Shown piece by piece: positions 26,235 to 34,765 of a stretch of 36,231 nucleotides of DNA (the first letter of the stretch is position 1; every line of letters begins with the position of its first letter). The DNA is from Clostridia bacterium (GTDB taxonomy: Bacteria > Bacillota > Clostridia > Oscillospirales > CAG-272), in the NCBI GenBank assembly GCA_017455185.1, contig JAFTBN010000048.1, positions 1-36,231 of the forward strand, read 5' to 3'. Below the pieces are notes generated by a model that worked only from the letters and a program-made list of their open reading frames with translations, had not been told where the DNA came from and ran no database searches. The position numbers and the translations under genes are program-made.

Positions 26235-27011
26235 TCATTCCGCCCTGCGCGCTCCTTTGCCCTTTTTGTCCTTTTCTTCGGCCAGTCGGGCATGAAGCGA
26301 TTCCCTGAGTTCCTCGACCCGCGCCTGATAGCGCAGAGCCTCTTCCTTATAATATTCTCTTTCGGTCCGGTCTCCCTGCTCACTGAGCTTCATAGGTTCG
26401 CCCACCATAATCCGAAAACGGTCCCTGAAAAAATGGCTGTAGTATCCTTCCAGATATACGGGAACAACCTCGGCACCTGCCATGCGCGCCAATTGGATGA
26501 AACCCGGACGAAAGCGGGAAAGATTGCCCCTTTCGATTTCGATAAATCCTTCCGGGAAAATGATGATGGAGTTGCCCTTCTCCATCCGGCGCACACTCTC
26601 CCTGAGCCAGCTGACCCCTCCGTGGTACCGATCGATGGAAATACCGCGGAAAGGTCCGACCACCAGCGCCATCTTGTTCACCCATTCCCGGGCGACCAGC
26701 GCGCAGAACCGGTTTCGGAAAAACTGAATCATCAGCATGCCTCCGTCGCTTCCTGCCAGATGGTTGGATATGACAACAGACGGCCGGTCCACCAGTTTAT
26801 GCTTGGCCTTGTGCGGGTAATCGAAATAGACCTTGGGCCGGTACATCACCACCGTCCATACGCGCAAGGCAAAATGAGTCAAAAGGCGAAGCGGAGTCAA
26901 CAGTATATGCACAAACATGGGCAGTTCCTTTACGTTCTGCCTCTTTTTTCCCGAATGGGCCGCGGTTCCGGATTGCGAACCAGCAGCGGCGTTCTCTGTC
27001 TTTTCTTCCAT
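26235..27011 (-). CDS. plsC: 1-acyl-sn-glycerol-3-phosphate acyltransferase (PlsC family)
   Basis: 258 residues. A hydrophobic segment near 32-56 anchors the protein to the membrane. The catalytic HX4D motif is NHLAGSD (His84, Asp89), and the substrate-binding block is FPEGFIE (from 153). Family members acylate lysophosphatidic acid to phosphatidic acid. The N-terminal 25 residues are polar and probably disordered, and the C-terminus is a charged helix rich in Lys/Glu/Arg. It is the first gene of a four-gene operon with fakB and fakA, so it may use acyl chains supplied by that system. Confidence 0.88.
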   Translation of the reverse strand: MEEKTENAAAGSQSGTAAHSGKKRQNVKELPMFVHILLTPLRLLTHFALRVWTVVMYRPKVYFDYPHKAKHKLVDRPSVVISNHLAGSDGGMLMIQFFRNRFCALVAREWVNKMALVVGPFRGISIDRYHGGVSWLRESVRRMEKGNSIIIFPEGFIEIERGNLSRFRPGFIQLARMAGAEVVPVYLEGYYSHFFRDRFRIMVGEPMKLSEQGDRTEREYYKEEALRYQARVEELRESLHARLAEEKDKKGKGARRAE

Positions 27012-27022
27012 ATAAATCCCCT

Positions 27023-27067
27023 ATTTTAGGATGAAAACATTATAGCGTCAAGCCGTTTTTCATCCAA
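27023..27067 (-). promoter_or_regulatory. Two overlapping promoters for the plsC-fak operon
   Basis: On the minus strand, TTGGAT (27062-27067) and TATAAT (27039-27044) have a 17-base spacer. TTGACG (27046-27051) and TAAAAT (27023-27028) also have a 17-base spacer. Either or both may be used; the second would leave a very short leader before ATG 27011. Confidence 0.65.
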
Positions 27068-27299
27068 CAGACAATTTTCCCTTTTTGCCCATTTTTTAGG
27101 CAAAGTTGCCGAATTGCCCAAAAATCAAGTCAAAAAACGGACGTCAAATCCAAAGGGGGGCGGAGGCCCGCCCGCATTTTGTTCCGCGAACCCGCAGAAT
27201 CGTGCACCGAAAGCCTGATTTCCGTTGTCGCCAGGCAAAGCCTTCCGGTTGCAAAGCGCTGAAAAAAACACGTTTGTATTTTCGGATCTGAACGGAAAA
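27068..27299. other. Intergenic region with TTGCC half-site cluster and small hairpin
   Basis: No gene is supported here. TTGCC or its complement GGCAA occurs four times within 27085-27118 (27085, 27099, 27106, 27114), just upstream of the plsC promoter, as a possible operator. A 6-bp GC hairpin at 27158-27173 lacks a T-run on either side. The rest shows no structure I can support. Confidence 0.45.
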
Positions 27300-27329
27300 G
27301 CGGAGCCCCAAAAAAAGTTGGGTCTCCGC
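27296..27329 (-). terminator. Probable terminator after the TetR gene
   Basis: A 12-bp stem with one mismatch (27300-27311 with 27318-27329) and an A-rich loop. On the minus strand it is followed by a short TTTT stretch. It lies about 30 bases after the tetR-type stop codon and closes the aro cluster. Confidence 0.65.
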
Positions 27330-27360
27330 CGTTTGTCATTTCGTTGTTTTTGATCGAGCC

Positions 27361-27972
27361 TTATTCGGAATCCGCCGAGTTTTCGGCCGACTGGTTTTTC
27401 TGCTCTTTCTCTTTTGACATTTCCAGACTGTTCCGGATGCCGAGTTCGGCCATGCCGGTCATCAGCCGGCTGATGTGCTGCACGATGTAGGAGGGGTTCT
27501 CCTTCATACCCCCTTCCAGCCAGTCCTTCATGGCGCCGCCTATGATGTTCCGGTAAAAGGAGATGAGCATATTCTTGTCCCAGGGATTCATCTTCCGCCC
27601 ATCCAGTTTGCTGTTGACGTAATGCGCGCTGATTTTGGTCAGATTGCCTTTCATATACCGGTCGACCATATCCGGCCCGACGCTGCGGTAAATGTTCTGA
27701 ATCGCCGGTTTGTGCTGAAGCATCTGGATGATGGTCTGATTGGTTACATCCACCAGATAATGCGGGCTGTTTCCATCGGATTCGGTGATGAGTATCTGAT
27801 TGACCAGGACCTCCTCCAGGACTGCATAGATATCCTGGAAATGGTAATAGAAGGTATTCCGGTTGATGCCGCATTCGTCCACGATATCCCGGACGGATAT
27901 TTTTTCCAGCGGCTTCTTTTCCGCGATTTTCAAAAATGCGGCCAAAATGGCTTCCCTTGTAAAATTAGCCAT
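27361..27972 (-). CDS. TetR-family transcriptional regulator
   Basis: About 203 residues. The N-terminal helix-turn-helix (about 25-46) reads SVRDIVDECGINRNTFYYHF, a classic TetR recognition region, and the rest is helical with a C-terminal domain of the DhaS/TetR_C_8 type. The ATG at 27972 follows AGGAG by 7 bases; a GTG two codons earlier is less well placed. It lies 46 bases after pheA with no promoter visible between, so it is probably the last gene of the aro operon. Its target could instead be the plsC-fak operon just downstream. Ligand is unknown. Confidence 0.85.
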   Translation of the reverse strand: MANFTREAILAAFLKIAEKKPLEKISVRDIVDECGINRNTFYYHFQDIYAVLEEVLVNQILITESDGNSPHYLVDVTNQTIIQMLQHKPAIQNIYRSVGPDMVDRYMKGNLTKISAHYVNSKLDGRKMNPWDKNMLISFYRNIIGGAMKDWLEGGMKENPSYIVQHISRLMTGMAELGIRNSLEMSKEKEQKNQSAENSADSE

Positions 27973-28018
27973 AGACACTCTCCTTTCCTTCGGGATGCTC
28001 AGCCCGGCGGGGCCTCAC

Positions 28019-29191
28019 TCAAAGAATTTCCGTATAGGTTCCCAGATACCGGAAGACCTGCTGATCCTGCTCCAGTTCATTGAACAGTTGAGTCAGACGG
28101 GGCGCATACATCGGGCAATCCAGATCGAAATAGAACATGAATTCGAAATCATGGCCCGGCACCGGACGGGATTCCAGTTTGGTCAGGTTGATCTGCAGCG
28201 CCTCAAAACGGGCCAGGACGCGGGACAGACTGCCCGGCCGGTGTTCGGCCACCAGGACGATGCTCGTCTTTCCGGAGCCCGGATAGACTTCGAGCTTGCG
28301 GGAGATGCAAATGAACCGGGTGTAGTTGTTGGCATTGTCCTGTACGTCTGCTTCCAGAATTTTCAGGCCGTATTGCGATGCCGAATCCGAAGAAGCAAGC
28401 GCCAGCACGCCGGGGTCCTTTTCCGCCGCGACAATCCGAGCCGCCTCGGCGGTATTGGTGCAGGCCCGCAGTTCCACGCCCGGGAACTTGTTGCGCAGGT
28501 ATGCTCCGCATTGGGAGAGCGCCTGCTCATGGGACAGAATCAGGCGGACATGGTCCAGCGAAGAGCCGGGAATGCCCATCAGATTGTGGTCCACCTTGAG
28601 CCGGACCGAACGGACAATGTAGAAAGGACCGTTTGTCTGGCGGGTCATCTGTTCAAAGACTGCCTCCACCGAGCCCGAGGTGCTGTTCTCCAAAGGAAGA
28701 ACCCCGTACCGGCAGGTGCCGTTGGCCACCGCGTTAAAGACGTCTGAAAAGTTTGAATAATACGTGATTTGGGGAAGCGCAAACAATTTGTCGGCCGCAT
28801 GCTGGGAAAAAGCCCCTTCCACGCCCTGGCAGGCCACGGTGGCGCGTTCCGGGAACATGGAATCCGTCGAGGCGACTGCCGCCTCAAAGGCTTTTTTGGT
28901 CTGACCGTCCCCGTCGAGAAGCCGATGCTGATTGGCACGGGCCAAAGACATGACCGTTGAATACAGCGTGCGGGCATAGGACCCGTAAATCGGGCCGGCC
29001 ATCTCGTCCACGCTCAGCAGTTTTTCCCTTTCCCTTTGCAGGTCCAGAACCGGCTTGCCCTCCTTCTTCTTCACGGCTGCCACGTCCGCCATGACGTCCA
29101 TCCGCTCACGGAACAGCGAAACCAGTTTGCGGTCGATCTGGTCGATTCTATCTCTGGCCTGCGCCAAACTCATTTCCTTCTTTTCTTCCAT
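28019..29191 (-). CDS. pheA: Bifunctional chorismate mutase / prephenate dehydratase (P-protein)
   Basis: 390 residues. The AroQ-type chorismate mutase helices span about 5-90 (DRIDQIDRKLVSLFRERM). The prephenate dehydratase domain spans about 115-295, with GVEGAFSQ, LPLENSTSGSV and the TRF catalytic motif (291-293). The ACT regulatory domain (about 308-385) has ESRP (340-343) and a modified GALV-type motif GSLS (320-323), so feedback control by phenylalanine is likely but binding may be altered. It converts chorismate to prephenate and then phenylpyruvate. It begins 1 base after the aroC stop. Confidence 0.95.
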   Translation of the reverse strand: MEEKKEMSLAQARDRIDQIDRKLVSLFRERMDVMADVAAVKKKEGKPVLDLQREREKLLSVDEMAGPIYGSYARTLYSTVMSLARANQHRLLDGDGQTKKAFEAAVASTDSMFPERATVACQGVEGAFSQHAADKLFALPQITYYSNFSDVFNAVANGTCRYGVLPLENSTSGSVEAVFEQMTRQTNGPFYIVRSVRLKVDHNLMGIPGSSLDHVRLILSHEQALSQCGAYLRNKFPGVELRACTNTAEAARIVAAEKDPGVLALASSDSASQYGLKILEADVQDNANNYTRFICISRKLEVYPGSGKTSIVLVAEHRPGSLSRVLARFEALQINLTKLESRPVPGHDFEFMFYFDLDCPMYAPRLTQLFNELEQDQQVFRYLGTYTEIL

Positions 29192-29192
29192 T

Positions 29193-30311
29193 TTATTCCG
29201 TCCTTTCTTGTTTCCCGACCGTGCCTTCCCCGTCCAGAAACAGATCGAACAGGGCCAAGGCCAGCACGGATTCCGTCACCGGAACCGCGCGAGGCACTAT
29301 GCACGGGTCATGCCGGCCGGCGCAATTTAATTTCACATTTTCCATCCGACTCAGCGAAACCGAGTCCTGCTCACGGGCAATGGTCGGCGTCGGCTTGATG
29401 GCGACATGCACCACAAGCGGCATCCCGGTGCTCATGCCTCCGAGCACCCCGCCCGCGTGATTCGACGCAAAGAACACCTCTTTGCCGTCGGTATAATATC
29501 CGTCGTTGTTCTCGGACCCGAACAGCGAAGCCGCCCGGAATCCTTCCCCAAACGAAACGCCCTTGACACCCGGGATGGCGAACATGGCCGAACTGACCCG
29601 GCTCTCGAGGCTGTCAAACATATGCGTCCCCAGGCCAAGAGGCAATCCGATGGCCGCGCATTCGATGATGCCTCCCACCGAATCCCTGTTTTCACGCGCC
29701 AGCTCGATTTCTTTTTTCATCCATTCCCCGGCGCTCTCCTCGAGCACGGGGAAAGCCGCGCTTCCCGGGCGTCTCAGTTCCTCTTTGGTCAGTCCGACCG
29801 CCGGAAAAGGCCGGTCGAGCACCGTATGGATCCGTTCGATGTGAGCGCCGATGTAAACGCCTTTCCGCTCCAGATTCTGCCGGCAGATTTCCCCGGCCAC
29901 GCACAAAAGCGAGGTCAGGCGGCCCGAATAATGGCCTCCGCCGCTCAGATCCACTTCCGGACCGTACTTCATCCGGGCCGGATAATCCGCATGTCCCGGA
30001 CGCGGAACGTCCGCAAAATCCTTGTAATCCCCCGGACGCATATCGTAGTTGCGGATCCGGACAACCAGGGTCTTTCCGTCGGTCATCCCATCCTTAAGGC
30101 CGCTGACGAAGACCGGGCGGTCCTCCTCCTGCCGTGCGGTCGACCAGGCGTTTTTCCCGGGTCTGCGGCGCTCCATAATCTCCCGCAGTCTTTCCTTGTC
30201 CAGCGAAAGACCTGCGGGAAGTCCGTCAAAGGTCAGAGTCATCTCGGGGCTGTGGGAACCGCCTTCAATCCGGACCGCTATGTTCTTTCCGTAATAATCG
30301 TGTACCGGCAT
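29193..30311 (-). CDS. aroC: Chorismate synthase
   Basis: 372 residues. It converts EPSP to chorismate using reduced FMN. Catalytic-type histidines are visible as His20 in GGSHS and His127 in SGGGHYSG, and RPGHADYP (104-111) is conserved. Two canonical motifs differ from the enterobacterial type: GESHG is GGSHS and the GGRSSARE block is GGHYSGRL, a variation I associate with clostridial enzymes. It starts 3 bases after the aroA stop. Confidence 0.93.
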   Translation of the reverse strand: MPVHDYYGKNIAVRIEGGSHSPEMTLTFDGLPAGLSLDKERLREIMERRRPGKNAWSTARQEEDRPVFVSGLKDGMTDGKTLVVRIRNYDMRPGDYKDFADVPRPGHADYPARMKYGPEVDLSGGGHYSGRLTSLLCVAGEICRQNLERKGVYIGAHIERIHTVLDRPFPAVGLTKEELRRPGSAAFPVLEESAGEWMKKEIELARENRDSVGGIIECAAIGLPLGLGTHMFDSLESRVSSAMFAIPGVKGVSFGEGFRAASLFGSENNDGYYTDGKEVFFASNHAGGVLGGMSTGMPLVVHVAIKPTPTIAREQDSVSLSRMENVKLNCAGRHDPCIVPRAVPVTESVLALALFDLFLDGEGTVGKQERTE

Positions 30312-30314
30312 ATC

Positions 30315-31616
30315 TCAGTTCCTCAACTTCCCCATGACGCCCAGATCGTCCCAGAAATGCGGCCAGGACTTGTCCACGCATTCGGCGTTCCGGATCCGGA
30401 TGGTTTCTCCGTAAGGAAGCATGGTTGCAATCAGGGCGGCCGCCATCGCAATCCGATGGTCGTTTTTGGAGTCCACAAGGGCTCCGCGCAGACTGCGCTT
30501 GTCCACCCCGTAAATAATCAGTCCGTCTTCGAACTCAATGCAGTTTCCTCCCACGGCGTTGAGCAGTTCGGTGACCGCCGCCAGCCGGTTGGACTCCTTG
30601 AGGCGGAGACGCGAGGCGTTGTCAATGACGGTCTTGCCGCTGGCGCAAAGGGCCAGCACCGCCAGAATCGGAACCAGATCGGGCGTGTGACGGGCGTCGA
30701 TGTAGGTTGCCTTCAGGGAGGAAGGCTCCACCCGTACCGAATTGCCGTCCGGCTTGGACACCGCCGCATGGAAGTTCATCAGAAGAGAAAGAATCGCCCT
30801 GTCTCCCTGCACCGTCCGGGTATCCAGACCGTGAACCGTGACGTCCCTGCGGCTGACCGCTCCGGCTGCCAGAAACACGGCCGAGCCCGACCAGTCCCCT
30901 TCCATCAGCGGACAGCGGGGACGGCGGAGCTGGAACGCGTCGCGTCCCGGCATCTCGATTTCCATGCCCTCCATCCGGACGGGAACCTTGTACATACGGA
31001 TCTTTCCGATGGTCATCTGCAAATAGGGCGCGGATTCGAGTTCACCCGTAATGCTCAGATGGGAAGGATGGCGGAAAATCGCCATCGCAAACAAAAGACC
31101 GGTGATAAACTGGGAGGAAATGTTCCCAGGAATGGAGAAATCCGTCCCGTCGAATATGCCCCGGGAGCAAAGGTTTCCCTTGTCGTCCATGAAGAACCGC
31201 ACTCCGTGTTCGTGCAGCACGTCCTGAAGCGGCCCCAGCGGGCGCTCGGCCAGCCGGCCGGTCCGGATGAAGGTCGCCTCGACCCCCAGTGCGGCCGCAA
31301 CCGGCAAAAGAAAGCGCAGAGTCGAACCCGAATCTCCGCAATTCAATACCGCGTATCTGGGCGGATGCTCCAGATCAATCGGCTTGACTTTGTATATTTC
31401 GGTATCGAATTCCAGTTTCGGCATCAGGGTCACCTCGGCCCCCAGGGCCCTCAGGCAATCCACCGTATGCTGGATGTCGGATCCGGGTCTTCGGATCTTG
31501 AAGGAGGATTCCCGGGAGGAAAGCGCACCCAGGATCAAGAGTCTGTGCGCCACCGACTTGGAGGTCACCGCCTCCACCTCGCGTGGAAAAACAAAATCCT
31601 GTAAATCCAAATACAT
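30315..31616 (-). CDS. aroA: 3-phosphoshikimate 1-carboxyvinyltransferase (EPSP synthase)
   Basis: About 433 residues from ATG 31616, with GGAGG 7 bases upstream and a 2-base gap after the aroB stop. Conserved blocks seen are SKSVAHR near the N-terminus, CGDSGSTLRF, RPLGPL, GDWSGSAVFLA, DLVPILAVLA, KESNRL and DHRIAMA. It joins shikimate-3-phosphate and PEP. A 27-residue upstream extension lies inside aroB, is Arg/Gly-rich and is rejected. Confidence 0.94.
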   Translation of the reverse strand: MYLDLQDFVFPREVEAVTSKSVAHRLLILGALSSRESSFKIRRPGSDIQHTVDCLRALGAEVTLMPKLEFDTEIYKVKPIDLEHPPRYAVLNCGDSGSTLRFLLPVAAALGVEATFIRTGRLAERPLGPLQDVLHEHGVRFFMDDKGNLCSRGIFDGTDFSIPGNISSQFITGLLFAMAIFRHPSHLSITGELESAPYLQMTIGKIRMYKVPVRMEGMEIEMPGRDAFQLRRPRCPLMEGDWSGSAVFLAAGAVSRRDVTVHGLDTRTVQGDRAILSLLMNFHAAVSKPDGNSVRVEPSSLKATYIDARHTPDLVPILAVLALCASGKTVIDNASRLRLKESNRLAAVTELLNAVGGNCIEFEDGLIIYGVDKRSLRGALVDSKNDHRIAMAAALIATMLPYGETIRIRNAECVDKSWPHFWDDLGVMGKLRN

Positions 31617-31618
31617 CG

Positions 31619-32686
31619 TTATTCCTCCGCGTCCCCGCCGGCCGCAATCCAGTCCCGAAGTTCGCCGACCGGAACGGCCATTCTTTCGCTTTTGCACATC
31701 CCGCAGGGCAAGACCAGCGTAATGCTGTCTCCCTGCCGTTTCTTGTCTCCCAAAGCTGCCTGCGTCAGGCTGTCCGCGTCGAATCCGGCGCTCTTCGGCA
31801 GACCGTACCGGTCCAGCAGGGCGTCAAGACAAACGAGCACATTCCTGTCGCACCGTCCCTTCTTTACCGCCGCAGACGTGATGCGGTGCATGCCGATGGC
31901 CACGGCGTCTCCGTGCGGAATCCGGAAGTCCGAGCAGCGTTCCACCGCGTGCCCTATGGTATGCCCCAGATTGAGCAGCTGACGCGCTCCGGTGTCCCGC
32001 TCGTCGGCTTCGACCAGATCCCGCTTGTCGGCCACGCTCCGGGCCACAATCCATTCCAGATGATCCGTCAGGGACTGGCACAAGTGGTCGTACAGTTCCC
32101 TGTCTCCGATAAAGGCGTATTTGATGATTTCGGCCACGCCGCAGCGGAAAGTCTCCCCGGGAAGCGTGTCCAGCAGATCCAGGTCGCAAATCACAAGACT
32201 CGGCTGCCAGAAAGTGCCGGCCATGTTCTTTCCCGCCGGCAGATCCACCGCGGTCTTGCCTCCGACCGAGGCGTCCACCATGGCAAGCAAAGTGGTCGGA
32301 ATCTGGACAAACCGGATGCCCCGGGCATAGACCGACGCGGCAAACCCCGCAAGGTCCCCGACCACGCCACCGCCCAGCGCAACCACAAAGTCCGACCGGG
32401 TCATCGGGACCTCGGCCATACGGTTGAGCAAACCGGCAAGCGTGTTCATGTTCTTGCTGGATTCCCCGGCCTCAAAGACATAGGTAAAAACCGAAAAGCC
32501 GGCCGCGGAAAAACTCTCTGTCGCCCGTTCCAGATACAGGGGCGCCACGCGGTCTTCGCTGACCAGCATCACGCGTCCCCCAGATTTTTTCAGAGCTTCC
32601 CTTGCAAGATCTCCAGCCCGGTTCAACAAATCCCGTCCGACCAGCACATCGTATTCTCTTGAGGCATGTACGGTCAGCCTTTTCAC
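31619..32686 (-). CDS. aroB: 3-dehydroquinate synthase
   Basis: 355 residues. The NAD-binding GGGVVGD (105-111), DASVGGKT (138-145), the VAEIIKYAFI helix and the metal-binding NLGHTIGHAVE are present. It cyclises DAHP to 3-dehydroquinate, the second step of the shikimate pathway. It overlaps the tyrA stop by 4 bases. Confidence 0.95.
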   Translation of the reverse strand: MKRLTVHASREYDVLVGRDLLNRAGDLAREALKKSGGRVMLVSEDRVAPLYLERATESFSAAGFSVFTYVFEAGESSKNMNTLAGLLNRMAEVPMTRSDFVVALGGGVVGDLAGFAASVYARGIRFVQIPTTLLAMVDASVGGKTAVDLPAGKNMAGTFWQPSLVICDLDLLDTLPGETFRCGVAEIIKYAFIGDRELYDHLCQSLTDHLEWIVARSVADKRDLVEADERDTGARQLLNLGHTIGHAVERCSDFRIPHGDAVAIGMHRITSAAVKKGRCDRNVLVCLDALLDRYGLPKSAGFDADSLTQAALGDKKRQGDSITLVLPCGMCKSERMAVPVGELRDWIAAGGDAEE

Positions 32687-33531
32687 TCTTCGTCCTCCGT
32701 TTCACGGTCTACCCGCTCTTTGGCCAGCCGGCCTTCCCGCAGCAGTTCGACCAGACGCTCCCGGTCTCCGACCATCAGCGCGTCCCGGTATTCCATCAGG
32801 GAATGGATGATTCCCTCCACTTCGTCAAACAGATTGTCCCGGTCCTCCATAAAGAGTTCGGCCCACATTTCCTCGTTGAGCCAGGCCACCCGGGTCAGGT
32901 CCTTGTACGAACCCGCGGAAAAACCGCGGTGCACCTGGGCGTTCGGGCTCTTCACGTAAGCGTTGGACACAACGTGAGCCAGCTGAGACGTAAACGCGAT
33001 GATTTTGTCATGGTTCTCTGCCGTCGTGACCGAAAGCGAACCGAACCCGACCGGACCGAGCAGTTCGCGGAGCCGGTCCATCCGTTCCTGGGAGACGTTG
33101 GCGGGCGGTACGATGACCATGGGCGCTCCGTCGAACAGATTCTCCCGGCTGTACGCCAGACCCGAATACTGCGTGCCCGCCATCGGGTGTCCGCCGAAGA
33201 AGGTGAACCCGTACTGCCTTGCTATCGCGAATCCGGCCTTGCAGATCCAGCGTTTTGTGCCGCAGCAGTCCACGACGATGGCTTCGGGATGCAGGTAAGG
33301 GGCAATCCGAAGCAGATATTCGGCAGCGGCGCGCGGATACACGCACAAAAGAACCAGATCGCACGAAGGAACGCTTTCCTCGTCCAATGTTCCCAGAATC
33401 ACCTTCTCCTCCAGGGCTTTCGCCTGTACGGCTTCGGACAGATCGTATCCGTATACTTCGCATCCGCCTCTGCGGTATGCTTTGGCCATGGAACCTCCGA
33501 TCAGGCCCAGGCCGCAAATTCCGATTTTCAT
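32683..33531 (-). CDS. tyrA: Prephenate dehydrogenase
   Basis: About 282 residues from ATG 33531, where the protein opens directly into the dinucleotide-binding GLGLIGGS (7-14). GGHPMAGTQYSGL (from 113) holds the catalytic-type His115. It oxidises prephenate to 4-hydroxyphenylpyruvate for tyrosine. No ACT domain is present, unlike some homologues. A 47-residue upstream extension overlaps the DAHP synthase gene and is rejected. The gap to that gene is 13 bases. Confidence 0.92.
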   Translation of the reverse strand: MKIGICGLGLIGGSMAKAYRRGGCEVYGYDLSEAVQAKALEEKVILGTLDEESVPSCDLVLLCVYPRAAAEYLLRIAPYLHPEAIVVDCCGTKRWICKAGFAIARQYGFTFFGGHPMAGTQYSGLAYSRENLFDGAPMVIVPPANVSQERMDRLRELLGPVGFGSLSVTTAENHDKIIAFTSQLAHVVSNAYVKSPNAQVHRGFSAGSYKDLTRVAWLNEEMWAELFMEDRDNLFDEVEGIIHSLMEYRDALMVGDRERLVELLREGRLAKERVDRETEDEE

Positions 33532-33544
33532 AGGTATGCCTCTC

Positions 33545-34573
33545 TCAAAGCAGGTCCGCGATTTCCAGGACCAGTTTCTCGGTCTTTTCCCATCCGAGAC
33601 AGGGATCCGTAATGGATTTTCCGAATGTGCCTTCCCCGATGGCCTGGCATCCGTCCTCCAGATAACTTTCAATCATGAATCCGCGCACGATTTCCCGGAC
33701 CTGCGCGTTATGCCGGCAGGAATGAATCACTTCTTTGCAGATGCGGGGCTGCTCGAGGAAGTGCTTGCCCGAGTTGGCGTGGTTGGTATCCACGATGACG
33801 CCCAGATTCTCCATGCCGTTTTCGGCGTACAGTTCGTACAGATTCAGCAAATCCTCATAATGGTAGTTGGGGTGGCTGTTCCCCCGTTTGTCCACATACC
33901 CGCGAAGGATTGCGTGCGTTTCGGGATTGCCGTCGGTCTCGACCGCCCACCCGCGGTAAATGAAGGAGTGGGGATGCAGGGCCGCCCGGATGGAATTGAT
34001 CATAACGCTCAGGTCGCCTCCCGTCGGATTCTTCATTCCGACCGGAACCGAAATGCCGCTGGCCACGAGCCGGTGTTCCTGGTCCTCGACCGAGCGGGCC
34101 CCCACGGCGACGTAGGAAAGAACGTCAGACAGATACCGGTAGTTGGCCGGATAGAGCATCTCGTCGGCCGTCCCCATCCCGGTTTCGGTCAGTACGCGGG
34201 AATGCAGATGCCGGATGGCCAGTATGCCGCGGAACAGATCCGGTTTCCCGTTCGGGTCGGGCTGGTGCAGCATCCCCTTGTACCCGTCCCCGGTCGTGCG
34301 GGGCTTGTTGGTATAGACGCGGGGCAGAAGGAGTATTTTGTCCTCCACCTGTTCCTGCAGGCGGCTGAGCCTGTGCACGTATTCCATGACCGCGTCCTCC
34401 CGGTCGGCGGAGCAAGGCCCGATGATCAGGAGCATCCGATTGTTCTTCTTGCGGAACACGTCCCGGATTTTCTCGTCGAAAACCTCTTTGTTCCGCGCCG
34501 CTTCGGCAGACAGCGAATACTGTTGCTTGACTTCCATCGGTATCGGAAGTTTGCGCAGAAAATTCATTCCCAT
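33545..34573 (-). CDS. aroF: 3-deoxy-7-phosphoheptulonate (DAHP) synthase, type I
   Basis: 342 residues. It condenses PEP with erythrose-4-phosphate, the entry step of aromatic biosynthesis. Motifs are GPCSADRED, KPRTTGDGYKG (the usual GWKG block carries a small change), GARSVEDQEHR, KNPTGGD, NHANSGK and MIESYLEDG. The length and N-terminal segment before GPCS resemble feedback-regulated AroF/G/H enzymes. The ATG at 34573 follows GAGGG. First gene of the aro operon; the aroF symbol is one of several equivalent choices. Confidence 0.92.
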   Translation of the reverse strand: MGMNFLRKLPIPMEVKQQYSLSAEAARNKEVFDEKIRDVFRKKNNRMLLIIGPCSADREDAVMEYVHRLSRLQEQVEDKILLLPRVYTNKPRTTGDGYKGMLHQPDPNGKPDLFRGILAIRHLHSRVLTETGMGTADEMLYPANYRYLSDVLSYVAVGARSVEDQEHRLVASGISVPVGMKNPTGGDLSVMINSIRAALHPHSFIYRGWAVETDGNPETHAILRGYVDKRGNSHPNYHYEDLLNLYELYAENGMENLGVIVDTNHANSGKHFLEQPRICKEVIHSCRHNAQVREIVRGFMIESYLEDGCQAIGEGTFGKSITDPCLGWEKTEKLVLEIADLL

Positions 34574-34586
34574 CTTGTCCCTCTTT

Positions 34587-34605
34587 CCGGCCCTTTCGGC
34601 GCCGG
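34587..34605 (-). promoter_or_regulatory. Small leader hairpin before DAHP synthase
   Basis: CCGGC (34587-34591) pairs with GCCGG (34601-34605). The stem abuts the ribosome site of the first aro gene and could modulate initiation. No T-box sequence is seen. Confidence 0.35.
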
Positions 34606-34626
34606 TTTCCTTAAAATCTTTCTTAT

Positions 34627-34654
34627 ATTATAGTTTTATAGGCTTAAAAATCAA
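34627..34654 (-). promoter_or_regulatory. Sigma-A promoter of the aro operon
   Basis: On the minus strand: -35 TTGATT (34649-34654) and -10 TATAAT (34627-34632), 16-base spacer, in an AT-rich region. The inferred leader is about 47 bases. Confidence 0.75.
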
Positions 34655-34729
34655 GTAAATGCAAAAAAAGACGATTTTTGACCGATAAAAGTTTACTTTT
34701 GTTCATACTTTATACAAGATTGAACATAA

Positions 34730-34765
34730 GCAAAAAGAAAAGACCCGTGCTGCAGCACACAGGTC
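34730..34765 (-). terminator. Intrinsic terminator of the decayed gene
   Basis: An 8-bp stem with one G-T pair (34742-34749 with 34758-34765) and 8-base loop, followed on the minus strand by TTTTCTTTTT. It lies just after the reconstructed stop at 34800-34802. Confidence 0.8.

Noticed and set aside
27158-27173. GC hairpin as a terminator
   Set aside because: No T-run follows on either strand; a better terminator exists at 27296-27329.
29406-31604. 732-codon plus-strand open frame opposite aroC and aroA
   Set aside because: It is antisense to two clear enzymes; long shadow frames are expected in GC-rich coding DNA. The same applies to the long frames at 4980-6311, 7006-8313, 11368-12846 and 21434-22786.
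34574-34660. T-box or tryptophan-type leader before the aro operon
   Set aside because: The leader is only about 47 bases and lacks T-box sequence or a leader peptide.
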